Below are positions 50,785 to 62,243 of a stretch of DNA of 64,000 bases, piece after piece (within the stretch, counting starts at the first letter, position 1; each line of letters begins with the position of its first letter). The notes under the pieces were generated by a model. It saw nothing but the letters and a program-made list of their open reading frames with translations, did not search any database and had not been told where the DNA came from. The translations under genes were made by a program, and so were the position numbers. Source of the DNA: Asticcacaulis sp. AC402 (GTDB lineage: Bacteria > Pseudomonadota > Alphaproteobacteria > Caulobacterales > Caulobacteraceae); assembly GCF_000495835.1 (NCBI RefSeq), contig NZ_AWGC01000019.1:79347-143346 (forward strand). The letters are read 5' to 3'.

Positions 50785-51180
50785 CTATATGAGCGGACGC
50801 AGCCCGGCCAGCACCTCTTCGCGATCATCCGGTGAAATCGGGCCGATACCGATACAGGTCAGGGTCGGCCCTTCGAACACGGTAAACCCGGCATCGATCA
50901 CCTTGGTCACGCCCGTCCTATCGCGGTAGGCCTCCAAAAGCCGGTCGAACCAGGCTTCGTCAGCACCATCCTCGTCCTTGGGCATCAGCGCGATCTTGAA
51001 GGCCCGCGGCCCCTTGCGGTAGGCGGCCGCCAGCTCGGGATGCCGGGCATGCGCATCCCACCAGGCGTGCAGGTAGGCATGCCCGGCCTGGGCCGCCAGC
51101 TTGCCGCGGTTGCCCTTCATTCCCTTTACCGCCGCCGGCGAGAAGACGGCGTACATTTTCAAAGCCGCCGTCTCGGTCAC
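50785..51180 (-). CDS. Peptidyl-tRNA hydrolase 2 (Pth2) family protein
   Basis: 131 residues. KMYAVFSPAAVKGMKGNRGK LAAQAGHAYLHAWWDA matches the Pth2 signature (M-x-x-G-K-x-A-A-Q-x-x-H-A), and KVIDAGFTVFEGPTLTCIGI GPISPDDREEV is its second half (D-A-G-x-T and the I-G-P motif). Pth2 is the archaeal/eukaryotic type of peptidyl-tRNA hydrolase; some bacteria carry divergent members. It sits 5 bp behind gyrB and is probably the last gene of the replication cluster. Another name for the family may apply; catalytic competence is unproven. Confidence 0.75.
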   Translation of the reverse strand: MTETAALKMYAVFSPAAVKGMKGNRGKLAAQAGHAYLHAWWDAHARHPELAAAYRKGPRAFKIALMPKDEDGADEAWFDRLLEAYRDRTGVTKVIDAGFTVFEGPTLTCIGIGPISPDDREEVLAGLRPLI

Positions 51181-51185
51181 AGGCC

Positions 51186-53666
<2,481 letters not shown>

Positions 53667-53671
53667 TCAGT

Positions 53672-54775
53672 TTACTCAAGTATTTCAATGATTTGTGCCG
53701 CTTCTACGCGAACGCCGAGAGCGCGTCCCGCAAGGCCGTCGAACAGGCTCAAATCCGTTCCTGTAAAGAAGGTTTGTAGCCCTAAAGCATGGGTCTCGTC
53801 AAACAATGCATGCCTGCGGACAGGGTCGAGATGGGCGGCAACTTCGTCCAGCAGAAGCAGGGGTTTGAAGGCCGAGAGACGCGCGCCCTGGGCCAGGATG
53901 ATGTTCAGCAACAGCGCCTTCTGTTCGCCGGTCGAACAGTCAGAGGCTGGACGGTTTTTGTCGCGGTGGACGACGGCCAGGTCCATGCGATGCGGCCCGA
54001 ACAGCGACCGCCCGGCCGCTGCGTCACGGTCGCGGCTGCTGCGGAAGCCATTGCTGAGGTGCGTGGTCAGGTCGCCGGTCTCGACAGTGCCGGTCAGGGT
54101 CAGATCGGCCTTGGGAAAGGCGCTTTCGTGACCGTCGATCTCGGTTTGCAGGGTGGTCAGCGCGGCCCGGCGGGCTTCGATAACACGTGTGCCGTTGGCA
54201 GCCAGCTTTTGTTCCAGCACGCGGAGCCAGGTTTCGTCGGCGGGGCCCTCTGTCAGGAGCTTTAGCCGTTCGCGCAGGGCCTTCTCAAAGGCGGCAACGG
54301 CGGCAGCATGGCCGGGCTCCGCCGCATAGACAAGGCGGTCGAAGAATTTCAGCCTGTCAGTGCGGGCTTCGATGAACAGCCGGTCCTGGGCGGGGGTCAG
54401 CCATATCATGCGCAGGTGGTCCAGCAGTTGCGCTGCAGGTACGGGTTGCTGGTCGATGCGGACGGTGCGTTTGGTTCTGTCACGCGGGTCGGAGCCGGTC
54501 GCCACTTGGACCTCCTCCTCACCGGTATGCAGGCGGGCCATGACGCCCCAGGAACGGCCGTGGGCCTCATCGGGGGGGCGTCGGCCCAGTTCTGCATAGG
54601 TTGCGCCGCGCAGCCCCTTGCCGGGATTCAGGACGCTGATGGCTTCGAGCAGGTTGGTCTTGCCGGCGCCGTTGGGGCCGTAGAGGTAAACGGTTCGGCC
54701 GGCAACGGCGAAATCGAGGCGTTCGTAAGAACGAAACTCTGTCAAGGACAGCGATTGCAGAGGGTGGTCAGACAC
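53672..54775 (-). CDS. recF: DNA replication and repair protein RecF
   Basis: SMC-like ATPase loading RecA at gaps. Walker A LYGPNGAGKTNLLEAISVLN (about 32-51), signature DCSTGEQKALLLNIILAQGA and Walker B PLLLLDEVAAHLDPVRRHAL. The N-terminus SLTEFRSYERLDF is the family start (L-x-x-x-x-F-R-N/S-Y). 367 residues. It lies between dnaN and gyrB. Confidence 0.94.
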   Translation of the reverse strand: MSDHPLQSLSLTEFRSYERLDFAVAGRTVYLYGPNGAGKTNLLEAISVLNPGKGLRGATYAELGRRPPDEAHGRSWGVMARLHTGEEEVQVATGSDPRDRTKRTVRIDQQPVPAAQLLDHLRMIWLTPAQDRLFIEARTDRLKFFDRLVYAAEPGHAAAVAAFEKALRERLKLLTEGPADETWLRVLEQKLAANGTRVIEARRAALTTLQTEIDGHESAFPKADLTLTGTVETGDLTTHLSNGFRSSRDRDAAAGRSLFGPHRMDLAVVHRDKNRPASDCSTGEQKALLLNIILAQGARLSAFKPLLLLDEVAAHLDPVRRHALFDETHALGLQTFFTGTDLSLFDGLAGRALGVRVEAAQIIEILE

Positions 54776-54789
54776 AGACTATCCTCTCG

Positions 54790-54956
54790 CCGCTTTGCCT
54801 GCCGAGAACGCCGGAGGGGGTGGCGAGTAAGCGGGGCCGGGCGTCGTGCTGAATGCCGGCGAGGCTCGAGACGGAGCGGGCGTTACACAGTGGATGTACG
54901 ACCCTTGCGCCGACATTCGGCGGCACCTCCCCCGGCCTTGCCGGCAGGCAAAGCGG
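54790..54956. repeat. Long imperfect inverted repeat between dnaN and recF
   Basis: The 33-base arms 54790-54822 and 54924-54956 are complementary at most positions (ccgctttgcctgccg matches exactly at the outer end). The inner 100 bases contain further self-complementary words (gaatgccggcg / cgccgacattcgg). It occupies most of the 200-bp gap between dnaN and recF and would be transcribed with them. No protein is coded. Confidence 0.6.
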
Positions 54957-54976
54957 TGGAGTATAAAAAAGCATGG

Positions 54977-56098
54977 CTACACTCTTAGCGGCATCAGCAC
55001 GTACTGAACGCCATTGTCGGCCGGGTCGAGAACCAGGGTCGGCGAGGACGCATCGGCAAAGCGCAGTTCGACCGTTTCGCCACCGATCTGGCCCATGACA
55101 TCCAGAATGTAGCGGGCGTTGAAGCCGATGTCGATCGACTCATTGTCGTAGTCGATCTCGGCTTCTTCGACGGCCTGGCCGGCTTCGATATTGCGCACGG
55201 AAAGAGTCAGGCGGCCGGGTTCGATCGCCATCTTTACCGAGCGCGACTTTTCAGCCGAGATGGTCGAAACACGATCGACGGCCTTGGCGAGGATGCCGGT
55301 ATCGATCATCATGATCTTGTCGTTGTTCTTGGGGATAACGCGGCCGTAATCGGGGAACGAGCCGTCAATGATCTTGGAGGTCAAAGAGGCATTGCCGAAC
55401 TGGAAACGGATCTTGGCCGGGCTTATGGTCAGGTCGACGTAGCCGGTGCCGTCGTCGAGCAGGCGGCGGGCCTGGTCGATAGTCTTGCGAGGAATAATGA
55501 TACCCGGACCGCCGGCTGAACCCTCCGGCGCGGGCATCTCAGCCAGGGCCAGGCGGTGACCATCGGTAGCCACGGCGCGCAGGTAGTTGGAGCCCTCTTC
55601 GGTCAGGGTGTGGAGGTACATCCCGTTGAGATAGTAGCGGGTTTCCTCGGTCGACACGGCAAAGCGGGTCTTGTCTATGAGGCGCTTAAGGTCGTCACGC
55701 AGGATGGAAAAGGCAACGCCTTCGTGGTCGCTGGACATGATCGGGAAGTCGCCAGCCGGCAGGACCGGCAGGGCAAAGCGCGAACGGCCAGCCGAGACGG
55801 CCAGGCGGGGATCGTCACCGGAGGCATATTTCAGCTCGACATCGGCGCCTTCGGGCAGCTTGCGAACAATTTCATAAAGGGTATGGGCCGGTGCCGTAAT
55901 CTGACCCGGAATGCTGACCGTGGCTTCGGCCGTATCGACGATTTCCATGTCGAGGTCGGTCGCCGAGAAGGCTACGGTTCCCCGTTCTGCCGAGAGCAGG
56001 ATGTTGGACAGGATGGGGATGGTGTTACGGCGTTCGACGACGTTTTGTACGTGGCCAAGGGCTTTCAGCAGGGCGCCACGTTCGATGGTGAATTGCAT
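54977..56098 (-). CDS. dnaN: DNA polymerase III beta sliding clamp
   Basis: MQFTIERGALLKALGHVQNV VERRNTIPILSNILLSAERG is the N-terminal clamp domain; SIPGQITAPAHTLYEIVRKL and RFQFGNASLTSKIIDGSFPD YGRVIPKNNDK are characteristic of domains 1 and 2, and the C-terminal VLDPADNGVQYVLMPLRV of domain 3 is complete. 373 residues. Between dnaA (179-bp gap) and recF (201-bp gap) on the same strand. Confidence 0.96.
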   Translation of the reverse strand: MQFTIERGALLKALGHVQNVVERRNTIPILSNILLSAERGTVAFSATDLDMEIVDTAEATVSIPGQITAPAHTLYEIVRKLPEGADVELKYASGDDPRLAVSAGRSRFALPVLPAGDFPIMSSDHEGVAFSILRDDLKRLIDKTRFAVSTEETRYYLNGMYLHTLTEEGSNYLRAVATDGHRLALAEMPAPEGSAGGPGIIIPRKTIDQARRLLDDGTGYVDLTISPAKIRFQFGNASLTSKIIDGSFPDYGRVIPKNNDKIMMIDTGILAKAVDRVSTISAEKSRSVKMAIEPGRLTLSVRNIEAGQAVEEAEIDYDNESIDIGFNARYILDVMGQIGGETVELRFADASSPTLVLDPADNGVQYVLMPLRV

Positions 56099-56152
56099 CT
56101 CTTATGTCCTGAAGTGCGGGACGGGGACCTTAGAGGAGTTTGCCAGAAATTC

Positions 56153-56279
56153 AAACGGGGTTTGGGGCCTGTGACCCCAACACTTGCTCTTTCCTTCTAT
56201 GGCCTCGCCCAACTTAGGGCGAAGGTCCAGAAAAGGAAGAAGAAAAGATTGTGGGCCCGCAGCCTCTAAACCCCGTTTT
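56153..56279. repeat. Inverted repeat spanning the dnaA-dnaN gap
   Basis: aaacggggttt (56153-56163) is complementary to aaaccccgttt (about 56268-56278) at the other end of the gap, next to the dnaA stop codon. Inside are ttggggcctgtgaccccaa, a compact hairpin, and cctttcc/ggaaagg-like words. It has the look of the family C blocks and would affect dnaA-to-dnaN read-through. Confidence 0.45.
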
Positions 56280-57711
56280 AGTTACTGCGCAACTTACGGG
56301 TAAGCGCTTCTACGTCCCGTGCGATCTGATCATCCGCCTGCAGCAGCTCCTCGACCTTCTTCACCGCATGCAACACGGTGGTGTGGTCGCGGCCGCCGAA
56401 ACGCCGGCCAATATCAGGATAGGAGCGAGTCGTGTGCTGCTTGCACAGCCACATGGCGACCTGGCGCGGACGGGCGACCGAACGTGTGCGTCGCTCGCTG
56501 AGCAGGTCCGCCTGTTTCAGCCCGAAATGGTCAGCCGTCAGCTTCTGAATTTCATCGACTGTGACTCGACGCTCGACAGCGACTTTCAGGTTGGGCTGCA
56601 ACAGCGCCATAGCTTCTTCCAAGGTCAAACTCCCTAAACGCGCGCCAGCGGATGCCACCAGGGTATTAACCGCGCCTTCAAGCTCGCGGATCGACCCTGG
56701 CACCCGATCGGCCAGAAATTGCATGACTTCGGCCCGTGGGGCCGAAGCGGCACCAAGCCGTTGCGACAGCTGCGCAAGCTTGCGCTCGACAATCCCCATC
56801 CGCAGGCTTTGATCGGCCACGTCGAGGGCACAGACCAGGCCAGACGACAGGTGCGAGCGCAGCCGCGCTTCGATCTCGGTCAGCTGCGACGGCGGACGAT
56901 CGGCCGTAAACACTACGCGCCGGTTGTTTTCGATCAGCGAAGTCAGCGTGTGGAACAACTCCTCCTGTGATGAGGTCTTGCCGCCGATAAAGTGCACGTC
57001 GTCAACCAGCAACAGATCGGCGCCGCGAATCTCGTCTTTGAAAGCAGCCGTGGACTTGTCCATCAGCGCCTTGACAAAGGTCGAGGTGAATTTTTCCGCC
57101 GTTAGATAAACGATGCGGGCGTCTGGCCGACGCGCCTGGGCTTCCCAGCCGATGGCGTTCAGCAGGTGGGTCTTGCCGTAGCCGTACGGGCCATGAAAGA
57201 ATACCGGATTGAAATGACCGTCCGACCACGACGCCACCTGGCGCGACATGGTATAGGCAAACTCATTGCCGCGACCCGGGACGAAGGTGTCGAAGGTCAG
57301 GCGATCTTGCAGCCCACTGATCCGGTTGGCCGGCACAACGATTTCCGTAACCGGTTCCGACGCCATGGGGGCCTGAGAAACCGTCGCATACTCAACGTTC
57401 ATAGCGGCGATACCGCCCGTGCGTACCTGGTCGTCGTAATCGACGCGGCACAGGATATCGAGCACCCGTGCATCCGGATCATGCTGCTGCCACAACTCCT
57501 GAGCGCGGCGGATCGCGTTCTTGGAAATCCAGTCGCGCGCATAGGCGGTCGGCGTCACCAGCACCGGATCGCCATAGGGACCGGGTTTCACGGCCGATGG
57601 TGCGACGTACGAATTGTAAGGGCCTTCTCCCAGTTCCTTGCGGAGAACCCCAGCTACTTTAGACCATACCGTCTCAGGTAGGATCGGCGACCAGCTTGTC
57701 ATGCTTGGCAT
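56278..57711 (-). CDS. dnaA: Chromosomal replication initiator DnaA
   Basis: Initiator AAA+ ATPase. N-terminal domain I (WSKVAGVLRKELGEGPYNSY), a linker, then Walker A PVFFHGPYGYGKTHLLNAIG (about 174-193) and Walker B RGADLLLVDDVHFIGGKTSS, the sensor/box VII region PSQLTEIEARLRSHLSSGLV, and the C-terminal DnaA-box-binding signature RPRQVAMWLCKQHTTRSYPD IGRRFGGRDHTTVLHAVKKV EELL. 477 residues. In this window it lies directly upstream of dnaN, and rpsT is upstream of it. Confidence 0.97.
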   Translation of the reverse strand: MPSMTSWSPILPETVWSKVAGVLRKELGEGPYNSYVAPSAVKPGPYGDPVLVTPTAYARDWISKNAIRRAQELWQQHDPDARVLDILCRVDYDDQVRTGGIAAMNVEYATVSQAPMASEPVTEIVVPANRISGLQDRLTFDTFVPGRGNEFAYTMSRQVASWSDGHFNPVFFHGPYGYGKTHLLNAIGWEAQARRPDARIVYLTAEKFTSTFVKALMDKSTAAFKDEIRGADLLLVDDVHFIGGKTSSQEELFHTLTSLIENNRRVVFTADRPPSQLTEIEARLRSHLSSGLVCALDVADQSLRMGIVERKLAQLSQRLGAASAPRAEVMQFLADRVPGSIRELEGAVNTLVASAGARLGSLTLEEAMALLQPNLKVAVERRVTVDEIQKLTADHFGLKQADLLSERRTRSVARPRQVAMWLCKQHTTRSYPDIGRRFGGRDHTTVLHAVKKVEELLQADDQIARDVEALTRKLRSN

Positions 57712-58581
57712 TTTATTATCGCCCCGATCGATTGCCCCATTTTACCCACACTACTTGTGACTCCCTGTCCGCAATCGTCCCGGAGCTTGAGGCACTCCTG
57801 AGCGACACGGCAGCCTGTTAAGCCCGGCATCCTGAATTCCGAAAAGGATATCCAAAATACGCGATGCAGGGCTCCGGCTATGGCGGCTCCCTCACCACAA
57901 GGATTTGCCACAACCGGTACTTTTCGTGATTGCGGCCAACGCGTTCCCGTCGTCCGCCGCGCGGCATACGCGCCGAACGCGAATCCAGGTCACGCGATAT
58001 CCGCTCATTCCCCTAATGCGCGAAAAGGGGCTTTCGTCTCTATGTTACCTCGCCCGGACAGGCCGCCCGAAGTTTCCGCCGCCTCTGTCCATGACAGCGA
58101 ACCAGAAAAAAACTGCTTGGACCCGAAGGTCCATTTTTCGGCCGAATGAGAGGCTCTCTAGCCCTGTTTCATCGACCGGCCTCGCGTTTGCTCGCTCAGT
58201 AAGGCATTGTTCTGCCTCACGTAAAGCCTTGCCGGCGCGACAGCTGGATGTCGAACCCGGACTGTTTCCAATTCATCCGTGTTGGGATTAGTTGGCCGGG
58301 CAGGAACAAATTAACGTTCTGGCCCTGTGGGTCAACCAGGGAATTTGCTCGGAAGCGACGAAATTTCGATTGACTCCGATAACTCGTTCGCTCGCAAAGA
58401 GAATTTAGTACGACATTTATCAAAACTTTTTTCGTGAAGGCCGCAACCGGACCGGGTTAATGACCCCAGGCATGAGCGTTACGTCGCACATTCTACTTGA
58501 GCGTCGGATAGACTTTGAAATGTCACGGAAAACACGTCGAAAGAGGCGTGACCTGCACGGCAGACCACGCCTGGAAAGGTC
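57712..58581. other. Long non-coding region between dnaA and rpsT
   Basis: 870 bp without a convincing ORF. It holds one DnaA-box-like ttacccaca (57742-57750, one mismatch to TTATCCACA) and GANTC sites (CcrM methylation in Caulobacteraceae) at about 57759, 57980 and 58369. A TTCG-loop hairpin lies in the middle and the rpsT 3' hairpin (aggcgtg-cacgcct, about 58540-58570). It is the dnaA regulatory leader; a single DnaA box is too few to call oriC here. Confidence 0.55.
58100..58134 (-). terminator. TTCG-loop hairpin in the dnaA leader region
   Basis: On the minus strand tggacc-ttcg-ggtcca (58118-58133), an extra-stable tetraloop, is followed within five bases by seven T. It lies 400 bp upstream of dnaA and downstream of rpsT. 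It could end rpsT read-through, or be an attenuator in a long dnaA leader. Confidence 0.6.
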
Positions 58582-58851
58582 TTAGGCGGTCGCCAGCTTC
58601 TTCAGCTGGGCAGCCAGACGCGAAACCTTGCGAGCGCCGGTATTCTTGTGAACCACACCCTTGGAAACGGCGCGCATCAATTCTGACTGCGCCTGGACAA
58701 AAGCGGTCTGGGCAACAGTGGCGTCGCCGGCAGTCAGAGCTTCTTCAAACTTACGCACATAGGTGCGAACGCGCGAACGGCGCGCCTTGTTGACTTCAGT
58801 ACGGGCCGCGATCTTGCGGATCGATTTGCGCGCGCCGGGATTATTAGCCAT
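58582..58851 (-). CDS. rpsT: 30S ribosomal protein S20
   Basis: 89 residues, basic, all-helical: [44 protein letters not shown], with the C-terminal [23 protein letters not shown], the S20 signature. Expected position next to dnaA in Caulobacteraceae. Confidence 0.96.
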   Translation of the reverse strand: MANNPGARKSIRKIAARTEVNKARRSRVRTYVRKFEEALTAGDATVAQTAFVQAQSELMRAVSKGVVHKNTGARKVSRLAAQLKKLATA

Positions 58852-59016
58852 TGTTCACCTGATACGTACGTTACGGATAAGTCCCGGCTCAGCGGCCCGG
58901 GCGAGAATTTCAAGAGCGCGGCGTATAACCGATGACGCCAATCGGGTCAATCCGTTGTGAACCGGATTTCGCTTTTGCGGAAAAAATTATGCACAACGGT
59001 GGAATGTCAATCCTGG

Positions 59017-59877
59017 TTAAACCTGACATATGGGGCAATGAAACGTCGAGCGGCCTTGGTGGACCTTGCGTTCGATGGAGCCGCCGTCGTCGCGCGGGCA
59101 TGGCTGGCCCTTGCGGCCGTAGACGCAGAAGCGGTGCTGAAACATGCCCAGTTCGCCGGTGGCGGCAGCAAAATCGCTTATCGATGAGCCACCAGCGCAG
59201 ACCGCCTCTTCAAGGACAGCTTTGATGGCGGAGGTCAGGGCGATGGCTTCCCTGGGATAGAGTTTACCGGCCGTGCGCTCGGGGCTGAGCCTGGCACGCC
59301 ACAGGGCTTCGCAGACATAGATATTGCCCAGGCCGGCTATACCGCCCTGGGCCATCAGCAGAGCCTTGAGGTTGGTCTTGCGATCCTTGGCCAGGGTCAT
59401 CAGGTAGGCGGGGTTCAGGTCGTCCGAGAGGGGCTCCACGCCCAATGACTTGAACCAGGCGGTGGCATAGAGTTCAGCCGGCGTCAGCAGCAACATGAAG
59501 CCGAACCGTCGCGGATCGTAGAAGTCAAGAGTTCGCGAAACGCCGTTACGGCTGGCGTTGACAGAAAAATGGCGGTGTTTGGTGTCGGTTGCAACGACGT
59601 GGTAATAGTTGCCGTCAACACCCTGCTGTCCGACCTGGAACCGGCCGGTCATGCCCAAATGGGTGACCCAGACCTTTTGCGTATCGAGATGGAACAGCAG
59701 ATACTTGGCACGGCGATCCAGTCGGGTGACAGTGGCGCCAGCGAGTTGGTCGGCGAAGCGCTCCGGGAAAGGATAGCGCAGGTTCAGACGGTGCAGTTGG
59801 ACGTCTGCCAGGGTGGCGCCCTCCAGATAGGGCTCAAGCCCGCGCCGGACGGTTTCCACTTCGGGGAGTTCGGGCAT
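59017..59877 (-). CDS. mutM: Formamidopyrimidine-DNA glycosylase
   Basis: Removes 8-oxoguanine and formamidopyrimidines. The catalytic N-terminal Pro after Met is in MPELPEVETVRRGLEPYLEG, with E at position 3 of the mature chain; the intercalation loop is in VTHLGMTGRF; IAGLGNIYVCEALWRARLSP is the H2TH region; the C-terminal zinc finger reads FCVYGRKGQPCPRD...STFHCPICQV (four Cys). 286 residues. The upstream open frame is not conserved; ATG 59877 is the true start because the Pro must be residue 2. Confidence 0.95.
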   Translation of the reverse strand: MPELPEVETVRRGLEPYLEGATLADVQLHRLNLRYPFPERFADQLAGATVTRLDRRAKYLLFHLDTQKVWVTHLGMTGRFQVGQQGVDGNYYHVVATDTKHRHFSVNASRNGVSRTLDFYDPRRFGFMLLLTPAELYATAWFKSLGVEPLSDDLNPAYLMTLAKDRKTNLKALLMAQGGIAGLGNIYVCEALWRARLSPERTAGKLYPREAIALTSAIKAVLEEAVCAGGSSISDFAAATGELGMFQHRFCVYGRKGQPCPRDDGGSIERKVHQGRSTFHCPICQV

Positions 59878-59992
59878 GGGCAGGATCCGGGAAGAGCACG
59901 AAAAAATGGGGTCGCCATCGCTCGGGAAAGCTAAACTTTCGCATCGCGGTTCCCTGCACCCTGATACGCTAAGACGATTGGCTACTTCAACC

Positions 59993-60901
59993 TCACGCCA
60001 CGCGGACCAGCCGGCGTTGGGTCTTCTCACCCAGGTCCTTGTACCACAAAGATGGCGTCAGGGCGACGTCATCATTCAGCGCCATGGCATCCCAGTTGAT
60101 CTTCGGCGCCTTGCTTTCCGACGCAGCGATAATCGCCCGCAGTTCCGCCGCAGAGGTCACGCCGACCACCACAGTCGACACACCCGTCAGGTTCAGCGCG
60201 AAACTTAGAGCCGCATGCAAAGGATCGGCGCCAGACTCGGCCATGATCCGCCGCACCCTCGACAGATGCGGCCCGACCGGAATCAGATTGGCTGGGAGCT
60301 TTTCCCTCGGCAGGAACAACAGCCCCTGCAGGAAGACCGAACGAATCTGAACCTCGACGCCCAAACGCGCCAAGGCATCCAAAGTACCGTCACGCACCAG
60401 ACGCTGATCCAGGATCGACACCGGTAGCTGCATGATGTCGGGCTTGAACCGACGGGCGACCAGCAGTGGCTGGTCGTCATAACTGGCTGAAATGCCAATC
60501 TTCGATACCAGACCTTCACGCTTTAGCTTTTCCAGACGCATCCAAAGGTCTTCGCCCAATGGGCCCATCAAATCTTCCGGATTGTCAACCAGAACCGCAT
60601 GCACGCGCACCAAGCCCATATGGTCAACCGAGCGGCGCAACCGCGCCTCCAGCCAATCCAGCCCGTGCTCCAGGCGCAGCGTCCGCACCTGAGGCTTGAA
60701 CGGCGATGGAAAAGGCCAGTTGCGCCCCAGAATGCGCTCGACATCACCATCATAGTGAGACGAATCCACGGTCAGTACCTTACAGTCGGCGGCAAGCTGG
60801 AGAATTTGACGAACTTCGTCCTCGCTCACACGTCCCCGCGCATTCGAGATACCGTAATCTCCGCCAAATTGCGCTGAACCCAAACCCAGAGAGGCCGCCA
60901 C
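59993..60901 (-). CDS. Aldo/keto reductase
   Basis: 302 residues, (beta/alpha)8 fold: LGLGSAQFGGDYGISNARGR VSEDEV at the N-terminus, VLTVDSSHYDGDVERILGRN with the catalytic-position Tyr, KIGISASYDDQPLLVAR and LPVSILDQRLVRDGTLDALA RLGVEVQIRSVFLQGLL, then TGVSTVVVGVTSAAELRAII, the NADP-binding end. The family D-T-A-x-x-Y-G motif is altered to D-S-S-H-Y-D. Substrate unknown; relatives occur in sugar-modification clusters, but none is here. Confidence 0.85.
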   Translation of the reverse strand: MAASLGLGSAQFGGDYGISNARGRVSEDEVRQILQLAADCKVLTVDSSHYDGDVERILGRNWPFPSPFKPQVRTLRLEHGLDWLEARLRRSVDHMGLVRVHAVLVDNPEDLMGPLGEDLWMRLEKLKREGLVSKIGISASYDDQPLLVARRFKPDIMQLPVSILDQRLVRDGTLDALARLGVEVQIRSVFLQGLLFLPREKLPANLIPVGPHLSRVRRIMAESGADPLHAALSFALNLTGVSTVVVGVTSAAELRAIIAASESKAPKINWDAMALNDDVALTPSLWYKDLGEKTQRRLVRVA

Positions 60902-61071
60902 AGTAATCGTCCTTAACCGCGTCCCTTAATCATGAGACTGCGTGTGGACTGTCGCCCCGAAATGTTAAACAACCTATCAACAGGTTATAAAAAACCCGTA
61001 TGGCGGCGCGTTAACAATTGTAAACATCGGTTAACCGCGTTTGATAAAGATTGCGAATTGCGCAACAAAGG

Positions 61072-61692
61072 TCAAATCCCGAAAATACGCACCCGGTCTG
61101 GCAAACCCGAAACGCTGACGCCCTGATCCGTCACCAGGCCGTTGGCAATCGAATAGACCCAGCCATGAACTGTCAGGGATTGACCCGAACGCCAGGCCGC
61201 TACGGTGATCGGGTTGGTCGTGACATTACGCACCTGAGCGATGACGTTCAGTTCGCACAACCGGTCAAGCTTAATCGTATCATCGAGGCAGGCCTCCAGT
61301 TCCTCGCGATGCTCATGCGCCACCTCGCGAATTGGCGCGAGCCAGTGATCGATAAGGCCGTGATCCTGGGATTCGATCGCCGTCCGCACGCCGCCGCAAC
61401 CATAGTGGCCAACCACCAGAACGTGCTTAACCTTCAGCACATGAACAGCATATTGCAGGGTCGACAGGTAGTTGGCATCCTGGTGCGGTGTCAGATTGGC
61501 GACATTGCGATGGACGAACATCTCTCCTGGGTCGAGGTTGACGATTTCATTGGCCGGAACACGGCTGTCGGCACAGCCGATCCAGAAATACTCCGGATTC
61601 TGCTGGCGGACCAGGCGCTTGAAAAAGTCGGGATCGACCAGAGTTTTCTTGGCAGCCCATTCGCGATTATTGCCGATAAGCGCATCCAGCAT
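61072..61692 (-). CDS. Beta-class carbonic anhydrase
   Basis: Converts CO2 and water to bicarbonate. The zinc ligands are visible: the Cys in YFWIGCADSRVPANEIVNLD (with the Asp-Arg dyad after it) and the His and Cys in VKHVLVVGHYGCGGVRTAIE. FVHRNVANLTPHQDANYLST LQYAVHVLKV lies between, as in all class members. 206 residues from ATG 61692, which follows GGAG; an ATG at 61737 would add 15 residues. Monocistronic. Confidence 0.92.
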   Translation of the reverse strand: MLDALIGNNREWAAKKTLVDPDFFKRLVRQQNPEYFWIGCADSRVPANEIVNLDPGEMFVHRNVANLTPHQDANYLSTLQYAVHVLKVKHVLVVGHYGCGGVRTAIESQDHGLIDHWLAPIREVAHEHREELEACLDDTIKLDRLCELNVIAQVRNVTTNPITVAAWRSGQSLTVHGWVYSIANGLVTDQGVSVSGLPDRVRIFGI

Positions 61693-61853
61693 CGTCTGTC
61701 TCCAGCCTGTTTCGTCGGGCCGGTTATAGTGAGCCACACCATCAGTTCAAGCTGTTTCCCACTCGCAACCGCGCCTGCGAACCCGGGCCCGAGGCCCTTT
61801 CGGGCAAGCCGCGGCGACTGAGCGAACGAGCCAAGCGATCAACCTTAGCTGAT

Positions 61854-62087
61854 TTACATGTGCAAGAGCGAAGTGAACCAGGTCCAGGCGCAGGCGATGC
61901 TTTTGTCGACCAATGCGCCGGCCTTGGCAAAGGAGCCCTGCCACGCCCACAGAATCAGCACCGCCACGCCGATCAGGCTGAGCAGCGCCTCGACCACCGT
62001 GATCAGGGAATGGACCGGACGGGCACGTTTGACTTTGGCGTAGGAGGTCAGGCCCTCCGGTGCGCGCGCTATTTGTAGAAACTTCAT
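61854..62087 (-). CDS. Small membrane protein of unknown function
   Basis: 77 residues. A basic N-terminal part (KFLQIARAPEGLTSYAKVKR ARP) precedes SLITVVEALLSLIGVAVLIL WAWQGSF, a probable membrane helix, and a short Trp/Ala-rich tail with a second weakly hydrophobic segment (ACAWTWFTSLLHM). No family recognised. It has an ATG followed by no close partner; it lies between the carbonic anhydrase (downstream) and the divergent transporter. Confidence 0.55.
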   Translation of the reverse strand: MKFLQIARAPEGLTSYAKVKRARPVHSLITVVEALLSLIGVAVLILWAWQGSFAKAGALVDKSIACAWTWFTSLLHM

Positions 62088-62243
62088 GCTACCCCCGAGG
62101 CCATGCCCAAAGACTTAACAGTACCTTAACTCCACCTTAGCCGCAAAATCCGCCGATGGCCAGTGAGACCCCTTGTCTTTACACTCACTTTCCGTCACAT
62201 CGTTACATAACAAGGCAAAACAGGCACATACAGGGGCAACATT

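Noticed and set aside
57712..58581. Chromosomal origin between dnaA and rpsT
   Set aside because: Only one near-consensus DnaA box and no clear AT-rich unwinding region; in Caulobacteraceae the origin lies near hemE.
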